From G965195345 sp965277625 (GTDB taxonomy: Bacteria; Pseudomonadota; Gammaproteobacteria; CAKMZV01), in assembly GCA_965277625.1 (NCBI GenBank), contig OZ255827.1:1860001-1924000 (forward strand): DNA of 64,000 bases. Direction: 5' to 3'. A program made the translations under genes and the position numbers. Positions 16,368-25,099 of this stretch are shown here, piece after piece. Under the pieces are notes generated by a model. That model made no database searches. It was not told the DNA's origin and saw nothing but the letters and a program-made list of their open reading frames with translations. Position 1 is the first letter of the stretch, and each line of letters starts with the position of its first letter.

Positions 16368-16543
16368 CGATTTCGTTTTTGATTTTCTTAATGTCCGTTC
16401 TTAACGGGTTATTAAATAAAACAGCAGTGTCTAAATTCACCGAAATTTTATTGAAAATAAATGGCTTCTATTGCAGGCAATAAAGCAAGGATTATGGGGT
16501 TTTATGCGTATCATTGGGTAGAAGTTTGAATTCATTTAACCCA

Positions 16544-16549
16544 TATAAT
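16544..16549 (+). promoter_or_regulatory. Candidate -10 box (TATAAT) for the PAP2 lipoprotein gene
   Basis: A perfect TATAAT lies 20 bases ahead of ATG 16570, which would give a very short leader of about 14 bases without a Shine-Dalgarno. No good -35 is seen at 16-18 bases. The rest of 16368-16543 shows nothing recognisable. Confidence 0.35.
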
Positions 16550-16569
16550 ACCTAACGTTCCGCACCTTT

Positions 16570-17379
16570 ATGAAACCATTTCTTGCATTGCTTGCCGTCG
16601 CTACTCTGATTGGCTGTTCCCATACCCCAAATACTTCTGAACCTCAGACGTTGACCTTCTCCAACACTCAGCGGTTGTCACCAACCATACGGACTTTTAT
16701 GAGTGATTACACGCCTGTGTATCAGGTACCATCGGACGCTTTAGAGTCAATTGAGCCACCCCCTGCCAATGATGCATTAGTGACTCGGCAAGAATTGGCT
16801 GAAATTTTGACACGGCAGGCCAGTCGTACCCAAGCAGAAGAGGCGCTCATTAATGCGCAGTTGCCTTTTTGTAAATTTGAAATGCCGCATTACCGTATTG
16901 GAATGAATCCCAAGTTAGACGATTTAATCCTGACAGCATACCTTGACATAAATTATTATTTTTATGGTTTGAAAGATAAATTTGATCGGGTCAGACCTTC
17001 ATTTTTGGATGAGTCAATTCAGCCCTCAATTAAAGTTCCTTTGCATGGCGCATACCCCAGCGGTCATTCAGCCACCAGCATGCTAACGGCATTAATCTTG
17101 GCTGAAATATATCCTGAGCATCAAGCGGCCTTATTTGAGTACGCCGATTCTGTGGGCGTTAATAGAATCATCGCTGGTGTTCACTACCGCAGTGACCATA
17201 CTGCGGGTCAAGCATTGGCTCGCATCTATTTTGAGCAATTACAAGAACAGTTCAGCTTTGCAGATAACATGGAAGACTTTAGACAAGCAAGCACTGGCAA
17301 GGCTTTGAGGTCATTTGAATGTGAGATTTTGCTCAGTACAAAAATTCAATCGAACAGAAACATACACGATGAAATGTGA
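16570..17379 (+). CDS. PAP2-superfamily acid phosphatase, lipoprotein
   Basis: A 269-aa protein with a lipoprotein signal peptide ending in lipobox LIGC (Cys16). The three PAP2 motifs are present in order: KDKFDRVRP, then YPSGHSATS, then NRIIAGVHYRSDHTAG. The latter two histidines are the catalytic nucleophile and the acid/base partner. The lipobox places it in the envelope, facing the periplasm. The arrangement resembles class A non-specific acid phosphatases (PhoN-like), which remove phosphate from a range of organic phosphates. The real substrate is unknown. It stands alone between divergent and convergent genes. Confidence 0.85.
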   Translation: MKPFLALLAVATLIGCSHTPNTSEPQTLTFSNTQRLSPTIRTFMSDYTPVYQVPSDALESIEPPPANDALVTRQELAEILTRQASRTQAEEALINAQLPFCKFEMPHYRIGMNPKLDDLILTAYLDINYYFYGLKDKFDRVRPSFLDESIQPSIKVPLHGAYPSGHSATSMLTALILAEIYPEHQAALFEYADSVGVNRIIAGVHYRSDHTAGQALARIYFEQLQEQFSFADNMEDFRQASTGKALRSFECEILLSTKIQSNRNIHDEM

Positions 17380-17418
17380 TTGTCATAGACCGATGCTGTT
17401 GGAATGGAACGCTTGAGT

Positions 17419-17451
17419 AAAACTGAAATTTCTCTAATTAAGCTCAGTTTT
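17419..17451. terminator. Hairpin between convergent genes, probably bidirectional
   Basis: Arms AAAACTGA and TCAGTTTT flank a 17-base spacer that itself contains AATT...AATT. T-runs lie on the right for plus-strand transcripts and on the left (as A-run complement) for minus-strand transcripts. It lies between the phosphatase gene and the end of the methylamine operon and overlaps the last codons of mgdD. Confidence 0.45.
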
Positions 17452-18121
17452 TTATGACGTTGAGTCCCACCGATTGACCGTCAAATTCGCGCATGGCGTC
17501 TAATAGGCACCCCCATAGATACTCTGCTGATGCGCTGTCTGACAGTATGTGAAAGGATTCAACCCCGCTAATCTCATCTTTGATAATGATAGCCGTTATG
17601 CGCGCCAATGAGGTTTGAGCCACATTGTGCAGAGCAAAGTTTTTATCTCTGAAATCGATGCCACATACTTTTGCAAGCATCTCACAAGCATGCGCGCCTG
17701 TTAATAGAAACCAGCTATGGCTGTGTTGCCTTGGCAATAAGTAACACAAGTGATTGTCTTTAAACTGCCATTGTTTCAACTGGGCGACTGTTTTGCCGTG
17801 GCCCGTGAGTGCGTCTAAGAATAGAAACTCATTGGTGGAGAGTTTAGCAACCAGGGTTTGATCGCTCAATCGAATGGCTGTATTGGGTTGCTCAGGTAAT
17901 TGAACCTTTTGTTGTTGTAGCCAATCGGGGGTGTCTTTGCCTTTAAATCCAACGCGTTCTTGCACGGTGAGATCAATCAAGGCCAGATTTTTAAACGATT
18001 GTTTTTCTTGTTCTGTCTCTTTGAAACTGAGCACTTGGTTGCTGGCTGATTCAAATTGACCTTCATGCTGTTGATGAATACGGTGCAACATACTGCGATT
18101 TGCGACTTTTGATTCTGACAT
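17444..18121 (-). CDS. mgdD: N-methylglutamate dehydrogenase subunit D (sarcosine oxidase gamma-like)
   Basis: A 225-aa protein, last gene of the operon. Its start overlaps the stop of the alpha-like gene (TAATG). Sequence similarity is loose, as is usual for gamma subunits, but the central segment (LALIDLTVQERVGFKGKDTPDWLQQQ) and the end (WGCLLDAMREFDGQSVGLN) fit the SoxG/GcvT-like small subunit. Position next to the alpha, delta and beta homologues supports the assignment. In methylotrophs this subunit belongs to the heterotetramer that oxidises N-methylglutamate. A sarcosine oxidase gamma subunit is the alternative, decided against by the presence of gmaS and mgsABC. Confidence 0.75.
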   Translation of the reverse strand: MSESKVANRSMLHRIHQQHEGQFESASNQVLSFKETEQEKQSFKNLALIDLTVQERVGFKGKDTPDWLQQQKVQLPEQPNTAIRLSDQTLVAKLSTNEFLFLDALTGHGKTVAQLKQWQFKDNHLCYLLPRQHSHSWFLLTGAHACEMLAKVCGIDFRDKNFALHNVAQTSLARITAIIIKDEISGVESFHILSDSASAEYLWGCLLDAMREFDGQSVGLNVIKN

Positions 18122-21018
18122 TACATTTCCTGCCTTAGGTTTTCTGGGTCATAAAATGGCATTTCAAGCACGATGGCGGGTGCTATTTGTTTATGGTCAC
18201 AACGAATTTTAAACAAGCTTCCAATCTCTGTGCAATCTGGCTCCACATAAGCCATGCCAATGGTTTTACCTAAGGTGGCAGAAGGCAAACATGAGGTGAC
18301 GCGTCCAATCAACTTATTATCGTTGTCAAAGCACAGGTGGTTTTCTTTGGGTATGGCGCTGCTATTAACCACACTGAATCCAATCAGCTTGCGTACGGGC
18401 TTGGCTTCATTGACAATGTCAATTGATTTTTGCCCAACAAAGAAGGGCTTCTTCTTGCCCACTGCCCAACTCATGTTGATTTCTTCAGGATAGGTTGTGG
18501 AATCGGTGTCTTGACTAATGATCACATGGGCTTTTTCTAAGCGCAGCAAACGTTGTGTTTCAACGCCAAAAGGTTTGATATCAAAGGGTTTGCCTGCTTC
18601 AATAAGAGCGTCCCACAAGGCTTCGCCTTGATGCTGTGGCACATGAATTTCATAACCCAATTCACCCACAAAACCCACTCGAATTAAGCGCGCTTGAATG
18701 CCTGCGACTGTGCCTTCGCGAATGCCTATGTAAGGAAAGGCTTCGGCCGAAAGGTCAACGTCTTTGCAAACCGTTTCTAATACTTTTCTTGAGTCAGGTC
18801 CAGCAATATTGACACCGCACCAAGAGGACGTCACATTGGCAATGTCAACGTCTAAACGCCAGCGGGCATTCCATTTTAAGAACTGCAGATAAACATTATC
18901 AACCCCGCCTGTGGTTGCAGTCACATAAAAATGTTGATCACCGAATCGACACGCCACACCATCGTCGATGACTATGCCTGCTTCGTTGGTTAATAAGGCG
19001 TAACGTGCCTTACCAACGGGCTGTTTTAGAAAATTCCAGGTGTACATCCGATGCATAAATTCTGCTGCATCAGCGCCGCGTACTTCGATGCCCCCTAAGG
19101 TCGAAACATCAATGATGCCCACCTTTCTTCTTACGTGTTGGCTTTCTGAGGCAATGTGCTCGAGCACTTGACCTTTGGGACCATAATAAGCTGGGCGCAA
19201 CCATGCGCCTGCTATCATCATTTGTGCGCCCATTTCCTTGTGTCTATGGTGCATGCTGCTGTGTCTTTCGGGGAAGAAGCTGCGACCCGCCATATGTCCA
19301 ATTTTTTCAACCGTATAAGGGGGGCGAGCCGTGGTGACGCCCACCTTGCCAATGGTTCGATTTTTGTCTAAACTGGCCACCAGGCTGGCGCTCATCATTG
19401 CTGTAAATCGGCCTTGTGAGGGTCCCATGCCCAGCGTTGAAAAGCGTTTGACCAGTTGGATGTCGTGATAGCCTTCGCGCACGGCATTGATGACATCACA
19501 AACTTGTAAATCCTCATCATAGTCGATGAATTCTTTGGCTTCGGGGTGCGCCACAATGGGTGCAACGAAATCGGGTGATGCTGATAATTGTGGGGCGATG
19601 GCATCGCTTGGCTTGCCCGTTTGCAACAGCGCTTTGACTTGTTCAGCCACATAGGCAGATTGCACTTGGACATCTTGCCATTGATAGGCATTGCCAATGC
19701 TTCCGACTAAGTGATTATCTTTAGCCAGTTTCTCAATCAAAAATTGATGGTTGACTTGATCGTAATTTAAGCTGGCTCCGAGAAAACAAGGCAACTGATA
19801 GGCGGGCATATAACCACCACACATACACAGCAAATCACAGTCAATTTCAATAGGTGCGCCTGTACACTCGCCTTGTTCAGACAGAGCCTTAACCGTTATT
19901 TTAGCCAGTTTGGTTTTATTAGAACCCGCTTGCGCTGAGTAAACCGCATGATTGCTTAACACTTTGATGCCACGATTTTCAACCTCGGCCACCAATGGAT
20001 GGTCAAAGGGCTTCAGGTCGATTAAATATGCCACTTCAACACCCGCTTCGAGTAAATCTAAAGCGACCTCATAACCGTCACGGTGCGAGGTGGCAACCAC
20101 CGCTTTTTCGCCAGGTTTAACCCCGTACTGCTTCATCAGTTTTTGCGCAGCTGTGCTGAGCATGATGCCCGGTATGTCGTTGTTGTGGAAAATCAATGGT
20201 TGCTCAAAACAACCTGTACAGAAAATCAATTGTTTACAACGCGTTTTAAACAAGCGTTGTCCTTGTATCAATGCCAGCCAGTTATCACTGTAAACCCCGT
20301 TACAAGTGGTTTCAGTCATGGCTGTAATATTTGGATGTGCTTCTACGGCGTCAATCCATTGCTGACGGTCTTGGGTCATCTGTGCGCTACAGCGGGCAAA
20401 ATTCAACGCACCCCCAAGTTGGGTATGCTCATCAACCAAGAGGATGTCTTCAACCCCAGACTTGGCGAGATTGAGCGCTGTTTGTAAGCCAGCCATACCA
20501 GCTCCAACCACAACCACGTCATAAAATAAATACTTTTTGTCGTATTCTTTTTGATCGTTATTAACCCCAATCACTCCCAAGCCAGTGAGCTTACGGAAAA
20601 ACTTTCCCCAGATGTTATTCCAACTATTGCCTTTGTAGAATGCTTTGTAATAAAAGCCGACTGGCAAGAAACGAGACAGCTTTGCCACTATGCTCAATCG
20701 GTCGTTCTTTAAACTGCCAATGTAGTGTTGGCCTTTGACTTTAAGTCCTTCTGTGATGCGGTAATTGTCGGCGGCCACATTGCCTTCTTCTGGCAGTTGG
20801 ACTAGGGTATTGGCGTCCTGACCGGTCATGCTCAAAATACCACGCGGACGATGGTATTTAAACGAGCGTGAAATCATTTTTTCATCATTGGCCCACAGTG
20901 CAGAAGCAATTGAATCACCTTCAAATCCTTGATAGGTTTTTCCTTCAAATGCGAAAGAAATGGTTTTTTCTTGATTGACTAAGGTGCCGTATGGCTGAGA
21001 AAGTCGGTTATTTTTCAT
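18121..21018 (-). CDS. mgdC: N-methylglutamate dehydrogenase subunit C (sarcosine oxidase alpha-like)
   Basis: A 965-aa protein from ATG 21018; a TTG three codons upstream is also in frame. The N-terminal region (FEGDSIASALWANDEKMISRSFKYHRPRG) is typical of sarcosine oxidase alpha. A Rossmann NAD/FAD-binding domain follows (VVVVGAGMAGLQTALNLAKSG, then LVDEHTQLGGAL and FCTGCFEQP). The C-terminal 350 residues are GcvT/aminomethyltransferase-like (VRRKVGIIDVSTLGG, VGFVGELGYEIHVP), the part that handles the released one-carbon unit, usually with tetrahydrofolate. Length matches alpha subunits. It is assigned to N-methylglutamate rather than sarcosine oxidation from the operon context. Confidence 0.85.
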   Translation of the reverse strand: MKNNRLSQPYGTLVNQEKTISFAFEGKTYQGFEGDSIASALWANDEKMISRSFKYHRPRGILSMTGQDANTLVQLPEEGNVAADNYRITEGLKVKGQHYIGSLKNDRLSIVAKLSRFLPVGFYYKAFYKGNSWNNIWGKFFRKLTGLGVIGVNNDQKEYDKKYLFYDVVVVGAGMAGLQTALNLAKSGVEDILLVDEHTQLGGALNFARCSAQMTQDRQQWIDAVEAHPNITAMTETTCNGVYSDNWLALIQGQRLFKTRCKQLIFCTGCFEQPLIFHNNDIPGIMLSTAAQKLMKQYGVKPGEKAVVATSHRDGYEVALDLLEAGVEVAYLIDLKPFDHPLVAEVENRGIKVLSNHAVYSAQAGSNKTKLAKITVKALSEQGECTGAPIEIDCDLLCMCGGYMPAYQLPCFLGASLNYDQVNHQFLIEKLAKDNHLVGSIGNAYQWQDVQVQSAYVAEQVKALLQTGKPSDAIAPQLSASPDFVAPIVAHPEAKEFIDYDEDLQVCDVINAVREGYHDIQLVKRFSTLGMGPSQGRFTAMMSASLVASLDKNRTIGKVGVTTARPPYTVEKIGHMAGRSFFPERHSSMHHRHKEMGAQMMIAGAWLRPAYYGPKGQVLEHIASESQHVRRKVGIIDVSTLGGIEVRGADAAEFMHRMYTWNFLKQPVGKARYALLTNEAGIVIDDGVACRFGDQHFYVTATTGGVDNVYLQFLKWNARWRLDVDIANVTSSWCGVNIAGPDSRKVLETVCKDVDLSAEAFPYIGIREGTVAGIQARLIRVGFVGELGYEIHVPQHQGEALWDALIEAGKPFDIKPFGVETQRLLRLEKAHVIISQDTDSTTYPEEINMSWAVGKKKPFFVGQKSIDIVNEAKPVRKLIGFSVVNSSAIPKENHLCFDNDNKLIGRVTSCLPSATLGKTIGMAYVEPDCTEIGSLFKIRCDHKQIAPAIVLEMPFYDPENLRQEM

Positions 21019-21140
21019 GGCGTACAATCGTGGCTGTCATACATTTTATGTTTGTGGGGTCGTTTCAGAGTTTAAATTAAAACCATTGCTCAATGGCTCG
21101 ACTATCGGATCACAATGAGCGCGCAGGATTTCTTCAGAGC

Positions 21141-21419
21141 TTAGGCAAAATCAACCCGCTCTGAAAATAGTTCTGAAGCATCGTAGGTCTTTATGATTTC
21201 GTCGGTCACTGTGTGTCGTTCGGCAATAAACCAGTAGCTGGTTGGCGTATGACACCACCATTCACGGACCAAACCCGCAGGATTTGAATGGAAATAAACA
21301 TAGTGCGCCCATTCATGCGAATCAGCGGTTTGGGGGTTTGGCATCATCTCAACCTCGCCCCCATAGCTGAATTCAGAAATATTTCTCTGTCCGTTGAGCG
21401 GACAAGTCATTAATTTCAT
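21141..21419 (-). CDS. mgdB: N-methylglutamate dehydrogenase subunit B (sarcosine oxidase delta-like)
   Basis: A 92-aa protein with the SoxD pattern: CPLNGQRNISEFSYGGEVE near the start, EWAHYVYFHSNPAGLVREWW in the middle and SYWFIAERHTVTDEI near the end. Sarcosine oxidase delta binds one zinc through three Cys and one His. Here Cys6 and His57 are present, but the second Cys (position 9) is Asn, and the Cys expected before the WF motif is Ser61. Zinc binding is therefore probably altered or lost. It lies between the unrecognised 129-aa gene and mgdC, separated from the latter by about 120 bases without an ORF. Confidence 0.8.
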   Translation of the reverse strand: MKLMTCPLNGQRNISEFSYGGEVEMMPNPQTADSHEWAHYVYFHSNPAGLVREWWCHTPTSYWFIAERHTVTDEIIKTYDASELFSERVDFA

Positions 21420-21434
21420 GAGTTTCTAAAACGC

Positions 21435-21824
21435 CTAAAATTTACGATATGCGTTGTTTAAATCGACCATAGGATGGTTTTCAGACATCTGAAATTTGAT
21501 TAAAAGTTCACGCGCAATCATATCTCTTTCTTGCTGATTATCGGGCAAGGTGATGTTGTCAGGCACCGTCACCCAGCCGTTAACGTTTCGATCAAACACA
21601 GCGGCGCGGTCTTCTTCATAACCCATATGAACGTCTTCTAACCAGTTTAAGTCCGACCATCCCATCTTATCAATGTACTTTTTCAAGAAGGGCGTCAGAT
21701 ATTTCAAATCTGGCACCAGGTTCACGTCATAGCGATAACCAATGTGCTGGCCAATTTCTTTTTCACGGCTGGTATCAAGCCCTGAAGTTTGAACAAAATA
21801 GCCTGAATCTTTATTATCTGTCAT
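21435..21824 (-). CDS. Unrecognised 129-aa protein in the methylamine operon
   Basis: A soluble-looking acidic protein beginning MTDNKDSGYFVQTSGLD, with KKYIDKMGWSDLNWLED in the middle and ending DLNNAYRKF. It is rich in Asp, Asn and Tyr and has no signal peptide, membrane segment or cysteine motif. I know of no family for it. It is inserted between mgsC (12 bases upstream) and mgdB (15 bases downstream), so it is clearly co-transcribed and probably translated at a matching level. A role as an extra subunit, assembly factor or regulator of the N-methylglutamate enzymes is an inference from position only. Confidence 0.75.
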   Translation of the reverse strand: MTDNKDSGYFVQTSGLDTSREKEIGQHIGYRYDVNLVPDLKYLTPFLKKYIDKMGWSDLNWLEDVHMGYEEDRAAVFDRNVNGWVTVPDNITLPDNQQERDMIARELLIKFQMSENHPMVDLNNAYRKF

Positions 21825-21836
21825 TGTTTTACTCCT

Positions 21837-23174
21837 TTAAAAACGTGTCATATCAGGACGACCAACGGTGTGTTGTGTCCCTGCCAAAGGCACTTGAGCC
21901 ATAGCCGAAGCCTCAGAAGTTAATGCTGCAAGATCTTCTGGTTCCAATGAATGAACATTGGTCTTACCACAAGCCCTTGCCATCATTTGACATTCGATGG
22001 CCAAGCAATGCAAAAAGTTATACACCCGCTCGGCTGCTTTATCTGGGTCTAAGCGTTTACGAAGAATGGGGTCTTGCGTGGCAACGCCAACCGGACAACG
22101 GCCTGTGTGGCAATGGTAACATTCGCCCGCTTTAACACCCATTTCTTTCTCATAATCGGCTTCTGGTATGTCTTTGTTACAGTTCAACGCCATCAATGCC
22201 GCATGACCAATGGCCACTGCATCCGCACCCAATGCTATGGCTTTTGCCACATCACCACCATTGCGAATACCGCCCGCATAAATCAAGGTGATTTCACCAG
22301 ATTTGCCGACGTCTTCCAACGCACGACGTGCTTGTCGAATGGCGGCTATGCCTGGTACACCGGTTTCTTCTGTCGCCAAATGCGGGCCAGCGCCTGTGCC
22401 ACCTTCCATGCCATCGATGTAAATGCTGTCGGGGCCTGTTTTGGCCGCCATTCTGACGTCATCATACACCCGTGCTGCACCCAGTTTGAGCTGGATGGGA
22501 ATTTGCCCATCGGTGGCTTCACGGATTTCGTTGATTTTCAATGCCAGGTCATCAGGTCCTAACCAGTCAGGATGCCTTGCGGGTGAACGTTGGTCAATGC
22601 CTGCGGGCAATGAACGCATTTCAGCAATTTGATCGGTGACTTTTTGGCCCATTAAATGGCCGCCCAGTCCTACTTTACACCCTTGACCGATGAAAAATTC
22701 GATCGCATCTGCCAAGCGCAAATGATTGGGGTTGAAGCCGTATCGAGACTGAATGCATTGATAAAACCATTTGCTCGAATAACGACGTTCATCAGGAATC
22801 ATGCCGCCTTCCCCTGAACAAGTTGCCGTGCCCGCCATGGTTGCGCCACGCGCCAAAGCCGTTTTGGCTTCATAGCTCAATGCGCCAAAGCTCATACCCG
22901 TAATGTAAATGGGAATGTCTAACTCTAAGGGTTGTTTTGCATTGGGGCCAATGATGGTTTTGGTTTCGCATTTTTCACGATAGCCTTCGATCACAAAGCG
23001 TGTTAATGTCCCAGGCATGAACGTCAAATCATCCCATGTGGGTATTTTCTTAAATAAAGAAAAACCTCGCATGCGGTAACGTCCCAGCTCAGACTTAATG
23101 TGAATATCATTCATGACCTCTTTTGGGAACATGAAGCTCGATCCCAAACGATATTGCTCGTCTTGATTACTCAT
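21837..23174 (-). CDS. mgsC: N-methylglutamate synthase subunit C (FMN glutamate-synthase-like)
   Basis: A 445-aa alpha/beta-barrel protein of the glutamate synthase central/FMN class. The barrel shows MSFGALSYEAKTALARGA, GLGGHLMGQKV, PIQLKLGAARVYDDVRMAAKTG and YAGGIRNGGDVAKAIALGADAVAIG, the phosphate-binding end of an FMN site. The cluster-binding Cys motif CYHCHTGRCPVG follows, matching the [3Fe-4S] ligands of glutamate synthase. With MgsA and MgsB it would move the methylamine group from gamma-glutamylmethylamide onto the 2-oxoglutarate-derived skeleton, giving N-methylglutamate. It sits 44 bases after mgsB. Confidence 0.88.
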   Translation of the reverse strand: MSNQDEQYRLGSSFMFPKEVMNDIHIKSELGRYRMRGFSLFKKIPTWDDLTFMPGTLTRFVIEGYREKCETKTIIGPNAKQPLELDIPIYITGMSFGALSYEAKTALARGATMAGTATCSGEGGMIPDERRYSSKWFYQCIQSRYGFNPNHLRLADAIEFFIGQGCKVGLGGHLMGQKVTDQIAEMRSLPAGIDQRSPARHPDWLGPDDLALKINEIREATDGQIPIQLKLGAARVYDDVRMAAKTGPDSIYIDGMEGGTGAGPHLATEETGVPGIAAIRQARRALEDVGKSGEITLIYAGGIRNGGDVAKAIALGADAVAIGHAALMALNCNKDIPEADYEKEMGVKAGECYHCHTGRCPVGVATQDPILRKRLDPDKAAERVYNFLHCLAIECQMMARACGKTNVHSLEPEDLAALTSEASAMAQVPLAGTQHTVGRPDMTRF

Positions 23175-23218
23175 AATTATTCCTTTCTGTTTAATGTGTT
23201 GTTTATGTTCCAGCTTTG

Positions 23219-24076
23219 TTACAGAACCAGTTTTTTCTCACTGGGTTCAAGATTGTCGTAGTTCCAAAGTTGTTTGCCAGAGACGATTTTTTTCATGTTA
23301 TTGACCCCATTGGGCGTTTCAATACCATAAAGATTCAATTTCGCTGTGAGCCAACTGACGTCCAATTCTGTCATGTCTTCTTCGACCGCATCGACGCCCA
23401 AGCCTTCAATTTTGCCGCCCACATAAATGGTGCCATCATACATTGAATCGCCTAAGTTCATGCCTGCATCACCACAAACAATCATGCGTCCACGTTGCAT
23501 CATAAAGCCCGAAAACGCGCCAGTTTGACCCCCAATAATGATGGTGCCACCTTTTTGGTCAATCCCTGTACGTGCGCCAACATCGCCTCGGCAAACTAAA
23601 TCGCCACCACGGATTGCTGCGCCAAAAGTTGAACCCGCATTTTTCTCAATGAACACAGTGCCGGCCATCATGTTTTCAGCACACGACCAACCCACACGAC
23701 CTTTGATGTGAATGTTTGGACCATCGATCAAGCCACAGCCAAAATAGCCGAGGCTGCCGTTGAAAGTTAATTTCAAGCGATTGAGAATGCCCACGGCCAA
23801 GCCATGTTGTGAACGCGGATTATCAATGGTAATGGAACCAACACCTTCCTTCATCAACGCTCGAATCCTGTTGTTGATTTGAGTAGGAGACATGTCTCCG
23901 GCATCAAACTGTTCGTGCTTGTCAAAATCGACTTCATCAGAATGAAAATACGTCAGATTTTCACTTTCATCGATTGAAAAGAAACGTTGTTGGGTTCGGC
24001 CCGCTAACTTTTCGTCATGCAATCCCATTGCATGAGAACGATTGCTTGCCGTTGTATCTTCGCTTAATTTTGCCAT
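23219..24076 (-). CDS. mgsB: N-methylglutamate synthase subunit B (GXGXG domain)
   Basis: A 285-aa protein with the repeated GXGXG right-handed helix of the glutamate synthase C-terminal domain: GYFGCGLIDGPNIHIKG, then GRVGWSC..., GGDLVCRGDVGARTG, GGTIIIGGQTGAF and GRMIVCGDAGMNLGDSMYDG. In glutamate synthase this domain is structural and links amidotransferase and FMN domains. Here it is a separate subunit, as in N-methylglutamate synthase. Its start overlaps the mgsA stop by 13 bases, indicating coupling. Confidence 0.87.
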   Translation of the reverse strand: MAKLSEDTTASNRSHAMGLHDEKLAGRTQQRFFSIDESENLTYFHSDEVDFDKHEQFDAGDMSPTQINNRIRALMKEGVGSITIDNPRSQHGLAVGILNRLKLTFNGSLGYFGCGLIDGPNIHIKGRVGWSCAENMMAGTVFIEKNAGSTFGAAIRGGDLVCRGDVGARTGIDQKGGTIIIGGQTGAFSGFMMQRGRMIVCGDAGMNLGDSMYDGTIYVGGKIEGLGVDAVEEDMTELDVSWLTAKLNLYGIETPNGVNNMKKIVSGKQLWNYDNLEPSEKKLVL

Positions 24077-24999
24077 ACTCTTACCTCTCCATGGTAGGGA
24101 TCAAATGTATCAACATCATGATCAAATAATTGTCTAATCGCTACTTCTTCTGAAGCCATGAGGATCAAATCATCACTTTCATAAAGCACCATTGGTTTTG
24201 CCGCCATAACGTCTTTGGCCATGCCTAATTGATTTTCAGTGGCAATGATGTAGGTGAACACGCCATCCAAATAATCCACAGAACGTCTCATGGCTGTTTC
24301 CAAGTCATCGCCTTGGTTCATTCTATCGGCGATATAAACGGCAATTAGTTCAGAATCACAGTTAGATGAGAATCGATGTCCCGAACGTTCTAAGGTTCTG
24401 CGGTTGGTCCAGTAATTGGTAATCTGTCCGTTATGAACAACAGAAATATCGCTGAATGGATAGGCCCAGTAAGGGTGAGCAGAGCGAATGTCAACATCCG
24501 ATTCTGTGGCCATTCTGGTATGTCCGATGGCGTGGCTGCCTTTAAACTGCTTGATTTTGTACAAATCGGCCACATCATCCGCGTCACCCATGTCCTTGAC
24601 CAATTCTAAATTCTTACCGATGGACAGAATTTCAACGCCTTCGATGTCTTCCAAATGGTCAGCCAATGCTTTCATGTCGCCATCGAATTCAATCGTATAG
24701 CGATGCGCATATTCTGTGGAAGCCAATTTGTCGATCACTTTTACATTATGCAACTTCAGACGCGCATCAACTTCCGCCAGGCGGTTTTTAATTTGATCGT
24801 GAATTTCATAAGCATTTTTTAATGCTTCTTTTTCTGCGGTTTTAAAACGAACAATGTGATTATTGCTGCCTTGACCGTATAAAGCAAAACCCGTTGAATC
24901 TGGTCCTCTATGCTTCAATGACCGCAACATATCGGTCATCTCCTCACCCAAATCAAAGTGCTTGCCATTTTTATGAATAATGCCTGCTATTCCACACAT
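24064..24999 (-). CDS. mgsA: N-methylglutamate synthase subunit A (class II glutamine amidotransferase)
   Basis: A 311-aa protein starting MCGIAGI, so after removal of Met the N-terminal Cys2 is the amidotransferase nucleophile. Class II features follow: SLKHRGPDSTGFAL, GSHAIGHTRMATESDVDIRSAHP, VVHNGQITN and FSSNCDSELIA. In the N-methylglutamate pathway this subunit is thought to release methylamine from gamma-glutamylmethylamide. An insertion of about 100 residues (roughly 55-150) between HRGPDSTG and the GHTRMAT motif distinguishes it from the glutaminase domain of GltB. About 100 bases separate it from the upstream ligase. Confidence 0.88.
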   Translation of the reverse strand: MCGIAGIIHKNGKHFDLGEEMTDMLRSLKHRGPDSTGFALYGQGSNNHIVRFKTAEKEALKNAYEIHDQIKNRLAEVDARLKLHNVKVIDKLASTEYAHRYTIEFDGDMKALADHLEDIEGVEILSIGKNLELVKDMGDADDVADLYKIKQFKGSHAIGHTRMATESDVDIRSAHPYWAYPFSDISVVHNGQITNYWTNRRTLERSGHRFSSNCDSELIAVYIADRMNQGDDLETAMRRSVDYLDGVFTYIIATENQLGMAKDVMAAKPMVLYESDDLILMASEEVAIRQLFDHDVDTFDPYHGEVRVWQN

Positions 25000-25099
25000 A
25001 AATGTACCCCATTTTGTAAAAACATATCAAATATCCTTTCGTAAAATATTCACACGGACACCCTATGCAATATAGAGTGACCGTGTGCCATCCAGTTTT

